56,832 bases of DNA from Entrophospora sp. SA101 (Eukaryota > Glomeromycota > Glomeromycetes > Entrophosporales > Entrophosporaceae): the NCBI GenBank assembly GCA_958430865.1, contig CAUDNR010004065.1, positions 13,988 to 70,819 of the forward strand. Direction: 5' to 3'. The notes under the pieces are model-generated. The model was not told the DNA's origin and did no database searches. It was given only the letters and a program-made list of their open reading frames with translations. The translations under genes were made by a program, and so were the position numbers. Every line of letters starts with the position of its first letter. Position 1 is the first letter of the stretch. Positions 11,879 through 25,045 of this stretch are shown here, piece by piece.

Positions 11879-12408
11879 TAACTATTTAGAGTATTATTTA
11901 TTAGTATTTATATAATTAATTCTATTTTATACAGTTAAATTATAAAAAATTTTAAATAAATTTTATTTTTTATTTTGAAAGAATTTTAAATGTAATTTTT
12001 TTTTATTAAAAAAAAATGAGCAACAATAATTTGGTAATCTTTATCTTGTATGTGCTTTTTTTTTGTTTTTTGGGGGCAATTATTTTATATGCGGGGTTCC
12101 GAAAAAAAATGACGTTACACGTAAGACATTTGAAGGAGGATTTTTTCATCCGGGTTAACAGTAAATATAGGTTAATATATTAAAAACATTTTATTTAATT
12201 TGAAGGATGAATTGTTTCAAATTGTGATTTATCTGGCTCATTCTTTACCAGTTTTATTTAAGATTGAACAAATTTTCTCCTTGATCATTGCTTTTGAAGT
12301 ATGTCCATGTCCAACTATGTTTTTGTCTATAGATGCTGGTCGCAATTCTTGGTGATGGTTGCAACCACCTTTGCGACCACTTTGGTTTCCTTTTTTGGAT
12401 TGCGACAT
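11879..12408. other. Intergenic with a small ORF and an internal hairpin
   Basis: Sequence upstream of the eIF4E gene. On the minus strand 12238-12408 is an ATG-to-stop frame of 56 codons (beginning MSQSKKGNQSGRKGG), with no similarity I recognise. It overlaps inverted repeats (TGGTCGCAA at 12337 and TTGCGACCA at 12371) and a 35-bp block (12371-12405) that recurs exactly at 36735-36769. I take the frame as probably a by-product of the repeat rather than a gene. Confidence 0.3.
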
Positions 12409-14926
12409 GGAACACTATTCTTAACACACTGTAGATACTAAATGATGAATATTCTTACACCTGATGATGTTAATGAGAAGGGAAATATTCAGATGGAACA
12501 TTAACATGACATGAAAAAAGAAAAACAACTGATACCTGCATTGTAATGTGGAATAGTAATAGTAAAATCGAGATCAACATGGAAGTATTAACTTTTATTT
12601 ATTTTATTTGTTTATTTATCGTCATCAGATTTACTATTTATCGATCACTTGATTGAGCATTAACTCATTATTATATAATCTGTATGTTACAAACTTTTGG
12701 ATACTTGGTAAGAAATTCATTGATAGAAGAGAAAGATGATGACGATATTCCTTTAACTGGAAACTAGAACAGGTACGTAAGAAAATTTCATTAAAACGAA
12801 ATTACTAATATTATTCACCTCAACAAATCTATGTTGTGCGTGAAAAATGAAATTTATGTAGTTGAGCATACACATGCGGATTTTTTACCGATCAATATGT
12901 GTAATATGAAAATACAAACTCTACGATCCCCTCCACATTTGTCAATTTAAAATTGGCATATAAGTATTTTATAACATTTATTTTTATTAATCTTTGATAT
13001 TCAAAATCAACTTTAAACAAGAATAAAAAAAAATTTTTTAATTTTTAAAAAAATATAAAGAGGTTAAGTGAAAGAGTAAATATTTTCATAACTGTAGGAG
13101 GAAAATTGGAAGACTAGATAGATTTGGAAAATTTCGTATATAAGTATAGAAGAATCATCACATTCTATAGTATATACAATATATATAAACTTTTAAAACT
13201 AAAACAATTTCTAATATAATTGATTTTGCAGTAGAACACTGTTAAACGATTATTCCATGACTACAGAGTTTCTATTCGAATAATGTTTATTCAGATTATC
13301 TGTTTTATTCGCTATTCGAATTGCATTGAATGTTTACTCAATAAAACGAATAATCGAATAAATCGAATAAAACCAATAAATTTCAAACCCCAATTTTTCT
13401 ATATAATAATAATAACTATTTTATCTCGCTTAGCGGATTTAACGGATTATATTCGGTTTACCGGATTCATGTCACTTATTATTATAATAAATAAATTTTT
13501 CTCAGAATTATGTACCTTGTCTTTTTTGGCTCTAATTTTATGATAAATGGCGCGTAATAATAACACAATGTTTTGATATTATGTTAATTATAAAGACAAA
13601 TAAACAGAATCATTACTATTATTAAATTAATATTGTGAGATTGTATATGGGTTAAAAAATCGAGTGCTCGTTCATGATGATGCTATTATAATTCTAATAC
13701 TATATATACAACAAAAAGATTTAAAAGTTGATTCTCAAATGATTAAAAATGTATTGAAGTTAAAAAGAGAAATTTCTTATAAAAGTACCCAAGGAGCAAA
13801 ACAATGTCGAGTTGACGAATTTATGAGTCAACAACGATATTAATATCATCGCTATTTTTTTCTGTGCGTATTTAATATATATCACGTGATTTGATCATAA
13901 GTTTCGCTTTTGAAGATCTCTCAGTTTAACGGATAAAATTTTCTGGAAAGAAATATCCGTTAAACCGAAACTCGCTGTATAAAACTCGTAAAAATTAATA
14001 AAACTAATAAACTAATAAACTAATAAATTAATAAAATTAATAATAATAAAATTAATAAAATGAGCAAAACGAATAAAAATGAATAAACGAATTATTTGTT
14101 AATATTAAATTGATCTGCCCAATATTAATATAAAAAATCTTCATATGATCTCGGCGTCACACGATTTTTTTATATTAATATTAAAAAATGAACGAATTGG
14201 AAGAGAGAGAGAGAATTGAAAATATTTTATGGTCGACCTTTATCATGTGATAATAATAAGAAAAAAACCGAGAACGCAAAATGGTAGTGGGCTTTTGCTT
14301 TTTTACATATTACGCAATCATGTATATGAACAAATTGTTAATTATCATTTCTTATCTTAATTATCTATAAACTTTTTATTACTGACGCTATGGCGCAGAA
14401 AGTTTTAGAGACTAAGTGTCTTGCACTATACTAATACTGAATAGTTGCAGAATGAATACGTGTTTTTGATATGGAATGCGTCAGATGACCACATTTCGAT
14501 ACAAAATAGATATTAATACGGAAAAATACGCATTCACATACCTAAAAATATTGAAACCATACGGAATTAGCTCGAATTTTTGAAAAAAGATCTACATTTC
14601 ATTAAGTAGGATCCATACATTGTTAGAAAGTTTATGTAAAACAATATGGAGATGTTTCATTAAAACTTATTGAAGAAATAGAGATATCACATGTTAAAGA
14701 AACTTTAAGGCCAAAAGCAATGATCCAGGTAGATATACAGAAAAGCCTACTATCCTTTTCTATTCCTTTTTAAGAAAAATAACAATAGATTTTTTTTTAT
14801 ATAATTTATATAATTTATAATTAATCAATCAATCTACTTGTTACTATAAAATTATTCGTATCTCAATTACAACAAATCAAATAATCGATATATATATATA
14901 AATAATTATATATTATTTTTTCCTCT
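12409..14926. other. Gene-poor AT-rich region
   Basis: About 2.5 kb without a supportable gene. It holds runs such as repeated AATAAAACGAATAA-like words around 13350 and 14000-14090, and a possible element between 13262 and 13978 listed separately. A TCACGTGA-like word lies at about 13884; CACGTGA also occurs near 25372 and 55048. Confidence 0.4.
13262..13978. repeat. Possible degenerate TIR element
   Basis: The left boundary TACAGAGTTTC and the right boundary GAAACTCGCTGTA are imperfect inverted copies. The interior repeats GTTTAACGGAT / ATCCGTTAAAC words in both orientations (for example 13924 and 13948). The length is about 717 bp with no transposase. The ends are short and imperfect, so this is a weak call. 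Confidence 0.3.
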
Positions 14927-16282
<1,356 letters not shown>

Positions 16283-16654
16283 TTTTTTTTTTTTTTTGAA
16301 TATTTTATTTTAAATGATGTATGAATAAATTGCAAGAGGAAAATTTTTCTCGAAATCGAAATTTCACATTAACCGCACGTTTTATATATATCTATTTAAT
16401 AATATTGATTACCCAAAAGCTAATATTCATTTTTTTATTTTGGTGTTACAAATACAACGTAGCACAAGGAATAATTATGAAAGAGCGGGTAAATCACCCT
16501 TTAAAAGGAGTCATGTCTTATTTTGATTATAAATAATTGAATTGAACTATGGGAAGGTTTAGAAATCTCTCAAATGTCTCTAATGAATACAAAAAGCGAA
16601 GTAGTTTTACTCAGTTTCCGATTATTTAGCGAGTACGGCTTTACTTTGGTTCTC

Positions 16655-16800
16655 GCTTACAACTTCTTTCTTGTACCTAGAAAGCCTCAGCAAATCTGCA
16701 AGCACACTTTGTGGGTATCAGATAAGTGTAAATAAATAAAAATGGCTTCCTTACAAAGCTCAAGGTTTCTTGGTTTATTTACAAAACAACTTAAATGGCT
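16655..16800 (+). repeat. LTR-like dispersed repeat, partial copy C
   Basis: Matches the head of the family: CTTTCTTGTACCTAGAAAGC, then GCAAATCTGCAAGCACACTT and AAATAAAAATGGCTTCC. It is oriented opposite to copy B at 17560-18075, so the two face each other across about 0.8 kb. Confidence 0.5.
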
Positions 16801-17559
16801 TGTTTAACAGCCTTACTTTTTACAATAACGTTTTGTCGTTCCCTATTACTATTGCTATTATTGTTAATTACTATTACTAAAAAAATACAATACTAATACT
16901 GATGCTAATGCTGATTTTTGCGTGAAATTTTAGTGGTGGTGTATAAATACCAGGTACAAGTTTGTTAAAATCTTTTATACTCATCACTTAGTCTGGAACC
17001 GTCGGATAAATGAAGTCTAATAGGCAACTTTAAATAACTTTGGATACTAATTAATAGGTCGGATAAACGGATATCTGAACAAACTTACTTAATAACTGAA
17101 TTTTTTTTTCTCGATTATTTTCAATCGATCTTTTACATTATCTTGATTAAAGGGTTGAAATTGCTCTAAAACTAACTAACCCACTTGACGTTAATAAACC
17201 ACGCAGTTTACCATGAAATGCAAAGTTACCCAAAACCCAAATAATACAATAACATGATAATAAAACCATCAGAATAAAACATGAAAAAGGTTAAATTGAA
17301 GAGGTTAAAAAAAATCGACATGAAACCTAGGATATCGAAACAATTTCGCAATGGCAAGAATGACAATTACCATTTTTATAATAAAGAGACACTTGAATAA
17401 TACACGTCTTTTTTTTTTTTTTGACAGCATTACTATGATAAATAAAACGGATTTATCAAAGTGTTATCCAATCGTATGTCGGGTTTTTTTCATTTTTTTA
17501 ACCAAACGAATAGATTTTTCTGAGAGCTAACGATCTAATTAACTGGTAATTATAATTCT
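16801..17559. other. Spacer between facing repeat copies
   Basis: AT-rich DNA with short ATT/ACT runs and a segment (16994-17090) whose words TGGAACCGTCGGAT and CGGATATCTG recur in reverse complement at 18745-18820. No gene seen. Confidence 0.4.
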
Positions 17560-18075
17560 AACTGTAGAGGCAGAAAAGTTAATATAAAATTATTTCTTTA
17601 CAAATAATTTGTGGTTGGAAATTAAACGGTAGAATTTAATTGTCTGTTTAGTTATCAGAATAGTATAGAACTCTTGAGGTTTTTATTTTGATTATTTGCT
17701 TTGGTATAAAGCAAAGGTTTTGGGTATTTGCCTTAGTAAAGAAAGCAAAAGTTTGTTTTTTGGTTTCTGTTAAGCGTAAACGTTTTTGTTTAATTTTTTA
17801 ATAAACGGGTCGACAGATTAACCACCTATTACTATACAAAGGGCTAACAGTTATTTACCAAAGTCGTTAACGCATATTTCTATTTACTTTGTTGTGTTAA
17901 ATTGACTGTTACAAACGTACAGCTGGCTTCAATCGACCAAAAGAAAAGCAAATAAAAAGGAAACTCCATAAGAGCCATCTTTATTTACTTGTAATATATT
18001 GTTATTTACATTGTAAAGTGTGCTCACAGATTTGCCGCAATTTCTAGATACAGGAAAGAGACAGTAAGCAAAATA
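17560..18075 (-). repeat. LTR-like dispersed repeat, copy B (inverted)
   Basis: Read on the minus strand this region gives, in order, TGTCTCTTTCCTGTATCTAG, GCAAATCTGTGAGCACACTT, TTGAAGCCAGCTG, AGAGTTCTATACTATTCTGA and CTTTTCTGCCTCTACAG. This is the same order as copy A at 6625-7145. It is diverged from copy A and has no open frame. Confidence 0.55.
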
Positions 18076-18418
18076 ATCGACAAGTGTAGCCAAGAAGTTA
18101 ACTCAAAACTTGGCCATAAAACGTAAAACAAACAAGGTTGAAATATTTGTTAAAAATTTACCCAAACATAACCTCCCCAAAAATACCCTATTTGAGGCCA
18201 ATACCCGCTTTTTAAATATACCATCATCAAAAAGAAAAAAAAGGGCAATTTTACCCAAAATTGAAATGAGCCATCTCCTGATATTGTTCATAATAATAAC
18301 TAAATTGATGTTATATAATTTTCATTGCTTTGGTAAATTGATATTTTATGCAAACAATGAAATTATACTTACTCTTTAGATATAGCAACTTCATTGTCGT
18401 GTATAAAGTCAAAATTTT

Positions 18419-18826
18419 TTAAAAGGTATTTGAGTTCAATTGTGTTCGTTTTTCGTTTATGATCAAGCCGGGAAAAAAGCCATTCACTCCATCTTTAGAA
18501 TGTTGGCCACAGCAAGAAAGGGCGGATGGATTATTTAGTATTCCCACAATTGGAAATAATTCAGAATAATCTGCTTCTTTGTTAGATTTGGTATCTTTTA
18601 TTTCTTCTGATTCATTAAATTTATCACTGTCTTGATATCTCTTTCCGATACGTATTTTTCGCGCAAATACTAGAAAATAAAAGAGACGATTTGTGTTTAT
18701 ATTTTAGATAATTTTATATAACGATGACAAATATGCCCGCTTATAATTTCGACAGATATCCGCACCTAATACTAATCTATCATCCGATCCAATCGGATAA
18801 TATCCAACGGTTCCAAACTCTACCAT
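18419..18826 (-). pseudogene. Hypothetical two-part coding fragment
   Basis: A 40-codon frame from ATG at 18826 (MVEFGTVGYYPIGSDD...) ends at 18704. Downstream an 83-codon frame without its own start runs from about 18667 to the stop at 18419 (FARKIRIGKRYQDSDKF ... SCCGQHSKDGVNGFFPG). A splice acceptor (TTTTCTAG) lies just before the second part, but the obvious donor (after TCATC) gives the wrong phase. Either a different junction is used or the gene is broken. I do not recognise the family. Confidence 0.25.
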
Positions 18827-19428
18827 TTACATTTTAATTGCTTGTTTTTATATTTACAACACATATATATTATCTATTGCACCCAAAAGTTTTAACAAAC
18901 TGTCATATATAACATCACTCACTCACTTATCATAAAAAACCCCTACGGATGGATAAGCTTATTGTTGATACATTTATTTGAGATTTTATTAATAAATTAA
19001 ATACGATAACAAAGGTAGGAAAAAGGGAGAATAGTTGATTAGAGAAAAAATGGAAAGTATTGCTATAATTGTTAAAATTATATATTCCTTGTAGTTGGTT
19101 GGATCTCTCAAATTTTCCCATAATCTATAGTGTTTAACAATATCTTTTTATGCTATTATAACCTTCTTTTTTTATTATTATTATTATTAAGCAATTTTCA
19201 AAGAAAACATCTATTGAAAAACAGCCTTTATACTTGTGACAAGAATTTGCCCATATTTCTTAATAGCAACACCAACATATTAAAAAAAAACCATTTATTA
19301 TTATTGTTTATGTGGTAATTATGATTTTATTTTGTAATCTCGTTATAATAAAATAATAAATAAATAAAGAATATAATAACTATAATTCATGCCAGTTGTT
19401 GTTATAGGTGTTAATTTTGTCTAATAAA

Positions 19429-21318
19429 TTAAAAACTCTTTTTATGAATAATCTCTGGATCTTCTTGATATTCTTCAGCTGAAACCCACATCTAAATAAT
19501 AAGTATATGTGTATATATATACATATTAATATATTTGGTTAATTCTCTGTTTATATATAATTTATTTACCTTCTTAAAAGTACTTAAAGCTGCTAATATA
19601 GATCCACCTATCCATGTGCTGTATTTTCTTTCTGGTGGTGCAAAAATCTTGATTTTGATATCTTTAACAGCTAATTTCCTCACTTCATTTAACAATCTTG
19701 TACCATAATCTTGTAAATTAATAATAATAATAATGATAATAATAATGATAAAGTTAAAATACTATACATAAATATAATATTTTATCTCTATGGTGATAAT
19801 TAATTACCTTTGTAAAGTGTTGAACCACCAGACAATACAACATTTGCAAATAAAGATTTTCTTAAATCTAAATCAGCTCTATTGATTGAATCAACAACAA
19901 CTTGATGAACACCTGCATATTCTTGTCCAATTAATTCTGGATTGAATAAAATTTCTGGTGCTTTAAATCTTTCAGTTTTCAACTAATCCAAAAATAATTA
20001 AATGTTCCCTGTTAATATAATCAACCGACTACTAAACTTCATTCATTTTTTTCCAATTTACCTTAACAACATTACCGTCAGGTAATATAAAATCGTTAAA
20101 TTCTCTACTAGTATCCTTTTCTTCTTTACTTGGATTCAATGCAACATAACAAGTTTTTTCTTTTATAATACGAACAACTTCTTTTTCAGACGTGGTATGA
20201 AAGTTATAACCAGCTTTACGAAGAAGCAATTGTAAATATTCTGTAACATCACTATTTTAAATATTGAAAGGACAAAAGAAAAGAAAATATGATGATATTA
20301 TATTATGATGATGGTAGTAAGATATTGTGATAATAACAAGAATCGTAACAGTAATAATGTTTATAATTACCGGCCAGCAATATCAACTCTACGAATAGCA
20401 TGAGGAAGAGCAAATCCTTCATATACTGGCACAGCATGAGTTACACCATCACCAGAATCAAGAACTATACCAGTTGTTCTACCTGAAGAATAACTGAAAT
20501 AGTAATAATGATAACATTAAATTTTTATTTTTAATATTTATAAAAACAAAAAAAAAAAATTTCAATAATTTTTTTCATTATAATTGGTTTTATATTTTTC
20601 GATATTTACAGACTTAAAACAGCTTGAATAGACGTGAACATAGCTGGTGCATTAAATGTCTCAAAAAACATTTGTGCAGCAGAGTCTCTATTATTTCTTG
20701 GATTTAGTGGTGCTTCAGTCAAAAGTACTGGATGCTAAAAAACAAAAACAAAAAAGAACGATAGAATAAATAAAATAAATATATAGTATATTGTGCTTTT
20801 ATATATATGTATATTTACATACTTCTTCGGGTGCAGTCTTCAATTCGTCTTCATAAATATATTTCCATATACGTTCCATATCATCCCAATCGGATACAAT
20901 TCCATGTTCAATTGGATACCTTATTTTAAGTAGTCCTCGCAATTCTTGAGCTTTACGTCCAATAAAAACATCACCTTCTACTGCACCTGCCATAATACGT
21001 ACATGTTTTGGTCGTCCAACACTATTTTTTAAAAAAGTTGGATTTATTGGTTTAAAAAAGAGATATAAATATATAAATAACAAACTAAAACATATTTATT
21101 TTTTTAAAAAAAATTTGAATACATTACTATGAAGAAATAAAACATTTTGGAAGATCGTCACCAGCAAAACCAGCTTTAATTACACCAGAACCCTTTATTT
21201 AAAATAATAATAAAAATAAATAGTTTATTTCTACCATATAACAACTTGGAAACATATATTTTACACATACATTATCAATGACAACAGGCTGATTTGTCAA
21301 AACATCCTCGTATTCCAT
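19429..21318 (-). CDS. ARP1: Arp1/centractin, actin-related protein of dynactin
   Basis: Arp1 forms the short actin-like filament of dynactin, the processivity cofactor of dynein, and so supports nuclear and vesicle transport along hyphae. Nine exons: 21271-21318, 21128-21192, 20823-21021, 20610-20734, 20371-20493, 20062-20251, 19808-19982, 19570-19709, 19429-19491; 375 aa, against 376 in human ACTR1A. Actin-fold signatures are intact: [20 protein letters not shown] (phosphate 1), [55 protein letters not shown] (phosphate 2), [11 protein letters not shown] (adenosine) and [19 protein letters not shown]. The VGRPKH and MAGAVEGD segments and the [15 protein letters not shown] tail are Arp1-specific rather than conventional actin. 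The 5' region (21.3-21.9 kb) contains CT-rich runs that may belong to the promoter. Confidence 0.96.
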
Positions 21319-23112
21319 ATTTATTATTCTTTAAATTATTCGTTAATGTTTCTTCTTTTTAAAAAATTTGCGTTAAAAGTACAAGGTCCCAAGTTTATTA
21401 TTTATTCCCTTTGATCTATCGTGATTACCACATGTAGTATTAGTATCGTAATACATTTTAATGAAAAAGGGTAACACAAAAAATTGAAATTGGTATATAA
21501 AATTTTTTTAAAGATCATTTCTTAATTAGGGTGAATCACTTCTTTACCTGGTGGTAATTAAAGATTCAAAAGATTTGAGAATTCGTAAAAAAGAGTGTGC
21601 TTTGTACAAAAAGAATATTGTTTGCAAGTGTCTTTCTTCTCTCTTTTTTTCTCTCTCTTTAATCTCCCCTTACCACTACCATGTTCGCACGACATCTCCG
21701 GCCCATCTAGGGAATCTATAGCTCAAATATCCTTTTTTTTTTGTACATTACGAATTAGTGAACCAACGTCGTATCATATTGTGTGATTATTTCATATATA
21801 CGTTACATGCGGCAGGGCCAATCCTTGTGTTTTGTGTATGGTCAAAGCGAAAGCATTTTAAAGGGGGAACTGCTTTCTTGATGATCTCTTACTATCGATC
21901 TCGAAATAACATGATAATTTTGTTGATACTAAATATGTAAACTCGATAAGTCGGCCAAAATTTTCACCCCATTTTCTTAATATTTAAGCAATTTAATTCG
22001 ATAAATCGGTTTACAAGTCAGTCACATGAGCTCACCCCACATGACCGACTTATCGAGTTTACATATGTAGTTGAATTTAATAATTTTTCAGGTGGCAAGT
22101 CACAGTTTTGGTTAGTGGAATATCTGATCAACCCATTTCAAGAATGGCACGATCATAAAATGTTTCACTCATACTCGGCGAAAATTATTTTCTTATTTCT
22201 TCCCACAAAAAAATTAATTAATGTTCTCTCTTTATTATTATATCATCACAAAAAAAATTGGTACAAATAACGAACAACCGTTTATTTGGTGATTTTGGTG
22301 ATTTATTTTTTATTTAGGAAAAAAATGGGACACACATCTATGCCTATTACAACCACAATAAACACTAATATTCCAAAAAATATATACATATGCAAAACAC
22401 ACACGCGCGCATATACGAATATGCAAAAATTAAAACTTACAAAAATTTTAACATTTATTTTTACTATGATTTTTATTATGTTATAGTATCAAAACCTTCC
22501 AGGGTGGGGTTAATGAGTTAGTATCCTGCTCTACGACGAATTTTAAATCTCGAGGAGGCAGGGTGACAGATTTCTTAGGGATTTCCGGACTTGTTAATGG
22601 CCGTTCTGGTTCTTAAAGTTGTTGTAATTTGCATTAAACGAGAGGGTACGACGGCTGATGGTTCTATTCTTGATATGGTTGTTAATAGATTATATATAAA
22701 CTATTAAGCAAATCATTCGTTTAGTTACCTACGCTGTACGGCTCTTTCAGTGAATATCAACATTTATCGGGATTCTGGGTCTGATCGTTGGGGATGGGGG
22801 ATGGGGATAACGATCGAAGGAGCTATCCTTGATGTGGTTTAATAATAATTTTATATAAAGGTATTAAGTACCATGGAATAAATATTCAGACGATCTCATT
22901 TAACCAAAATACCAAATTTTTGTTACCAATCCGACTGTTACAAGCATATGGGATTTGAGCAACATTTATTATTATTATTAAAAAAAAAAATCTTGTTTAA
23001 TTTACATTTCATTGAATTTATATACATTTTATTAAGTTCGACTTCTCATACTATTACTATTACAATGTACACATAAAAATACATGTGACAAATAAAAAAA
23101 CCCTTAATTGAC
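21319..23112. other. Intergenic between Arp1 and P450
   Basis: Contains a pyrimidine-rich tract (about 21630-21670) upstream of Arp1, a short TIR element (21933-22066), and a less AT-rich island at about 22500-22860 with coding-like frames on the minus strand, discussed in the findings. No complete gene could be assembled. Confidence 0.4.
21933..22066. repeat. 134-bp element with perfect 22-bp terminal inverted repeats
   Basis: ATATGTAAACTCGATAAGTC (continuing GG) at 21933-21954 is the exact reverse complement of 22045-22066. A second, imperfect internal copy (TTCGATAAATCGG) lies near 21997. There is no coding capacity. It looks like a MITE, possibly flanked by TA inside the outermost bases. 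Confidence 0.75.
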
Positions 23113-25045
23113 TCACGAAAATTTTATGTTTTTTTTCCTTAATTTTACGCCAACTTGAAATTTTTTACTAGTTAAAGTTGGTGTTATAAAATGACTAATG
23201 TCTATATCTTGATTAGGGACCATTTCAAATTCAAAATTTATTAATAAACTTGCCAATATCAATCTTAATTCCATCCATGCAAAATTTTGCCCGATGCAAT
23301 TTCTTGAACCACCTGAAAAGGGATAATATCCAATTTTATTTGAAGCTGATATTGATGGATAATTATTATTATGATTGTTATTGTTGTTATTGTTTAACCA
23401 CCTTTCAGGTGAAAATTCATCAGCATCGACGCCCCATATTTCTTTGGAATGATGTACTTGATATATTGAGGCACCTATTATTGTATCTTTTGGTATTAAA
23501 TATCCATCAATCACAGTGTCTTGACGTGTTTGCCTCATCACACCGCCCATTGAAACAGGAAATAATCTTAACACTTCGCTTAACACCGCGTTTAGATGCT
23601 TAAGATTTTTTAAGGAACTATGTGTTGGGATTACTAAAGTTTGTTGTCCTGGGTTACGAGGATATGCTGAATTAAGTTCTGCCATTAATTTATCCAATTT
23701 ATCTGGATGGCGAAGCAACATTATTACTGCCATACTTGCTGTATAACCACTTGTATCACTACCAGCTATTAAAAATTCCATTACCTGTTCTTGTATTTCA
23801 AATTCTGTCAATTGTTTCCCCGACTCTTCGTCACGTACATCAATTAAAATTTGTAATATATCATCATATTTTTTGCCTTTTTCATTAAGTTTTTTTCTTT
23901 CCTTGATTATATTTGAAACGAACTGTATAGATATTTTTCGTTAGCAAACTATATATATATATAATGGTGAATAAAAAGAATGGATAATGATATTGAACCA
24001 ACCTCATAAGTCCATGGATCCTTTTTCAAAAAGGGTCTCATATAAGGAAATGTATGACGCATTACACGTCTCTTCAACTCCAAAAATATCTTGGTGGGTA
24101 AAGGATGTGTACCTTTTTCAACGATATGAAATGATCCACCAAATGCAGCCTCCCCGATGATATCAAGAGTACAAGCTTGTATTAATCCATAAATGTTAAC
24201 AATAGGTAATCCATTTTCATTTAATTGTAACTTTTTGTTAGCGATTATAGTTGTCGAGTGAAGTTTTTCTGATAAAGCTTTTACACATGAAATCATTAAT
24301 GGTTCAAGAGATGAAATATATCTGATTGAGAATGCTGGTGATAATAGGCCTCTCTATATAAAATTAATTGGAGTATATTAATTGTAAAAATCTTTTTAAG
24401 ATATGAATTTGTTTTATATCTGATATATATATTTATTTAATACCTACACGTCTTTTATGAATTTTCATGTCACTGTAGATTTTTATAAATAAAAGTAAAA
24501 TTGATCAATTAAAGTTAAATTGATAAATATAAATTTTTATCAATTATATAATTATTTATTTACATTGCGGAAAATAATGTTAGGATGTTTCGATCAGCTC
24601 GAATTCCTTTGATAGAATCACTTTTAGGCATATCCTATCAATTTAAACGATTTTATTTTGTTAGCATCGAAAAAAAAACTTATGAAATGAATATATTTAT
24701 ATAATTGCTTACATTAGTGACAATAATTTGTCTAATGGCTTCTTTACTAGAAAATAAGACGTAATTAGGCGAAACTCTAACAACACTTCCGTATTCTTTA
24801 TGTAATTGCCAAAACCATTGATAAACCTTTCCGGAAGGTTTTCTTGTGATTATTGACCAGTTGGAAATTCTGGAAAGTTTAGGTCCTGGTATTTTAGATA
24901 AAGGACTTAAATACCAGTTGTAAACCAAATAATAAAGAATTTTTATTATTATTACTAATAGCAAATAGCCTATTATTTGGGAAAATGGTAAGGTTATGTG
25001 TTTTTCTAGCAACAAAATGTTTTCCATTGTTTTAAATAATATCAA
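23113..25045 (-). CDS. Cytochrome P450 monooxygenase
   Basis: Haem-thiolate monooxygenase, probably anchored in the ER. Five exons: 24713-25045, 24564-24634, 24448-24472 (only 25 nt), 24003-24353, 23113-23922; 529 aa, or 523 if the second Met (25027) is used. A membrane anchor (SQIIGYLLLVIIIKILYYLV) is followed by the proline hinge SKIPGPKLSR. The C-helix region reads KIHKRRRGLLSPAFS. The I-helix oxygen motif is AGSDTS, the K-helix is EVLR (ExxR), a PERW motif follows, and the cysteine ligand loop FSGGSRNCIGQNFA matches FxxGxRxCxG. An Asn/His run (NNNNNNNHNNN) interrupts the segment between PERW and the haem loop. Substrate and CYP family cannot be assigned by eye. The 25-nt exon is supported because it restores frame and the HKRRRG motif. 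Confidence 0.93.

Noticed and set aside
13283..13543. Open frame of 86 codons
   Set aside because: Hydrophobic Ile/Asn-rich translation of AT-rich repeat DNA, no motif, no splice context; lies inside a possible degenerate element.
18103..18379. Overlapping open frames on both strands
   Set aside because: Two frames over the same bases, both Lys/Phe/Leu-rich, no family resemblance; expected by chance in AT-rich DNA next to repeats.
23250..23603. Plus-strand open frame of 117 codons
   Set aside because: Antisense to the P450 haem-binding exon, which has all family motifs.
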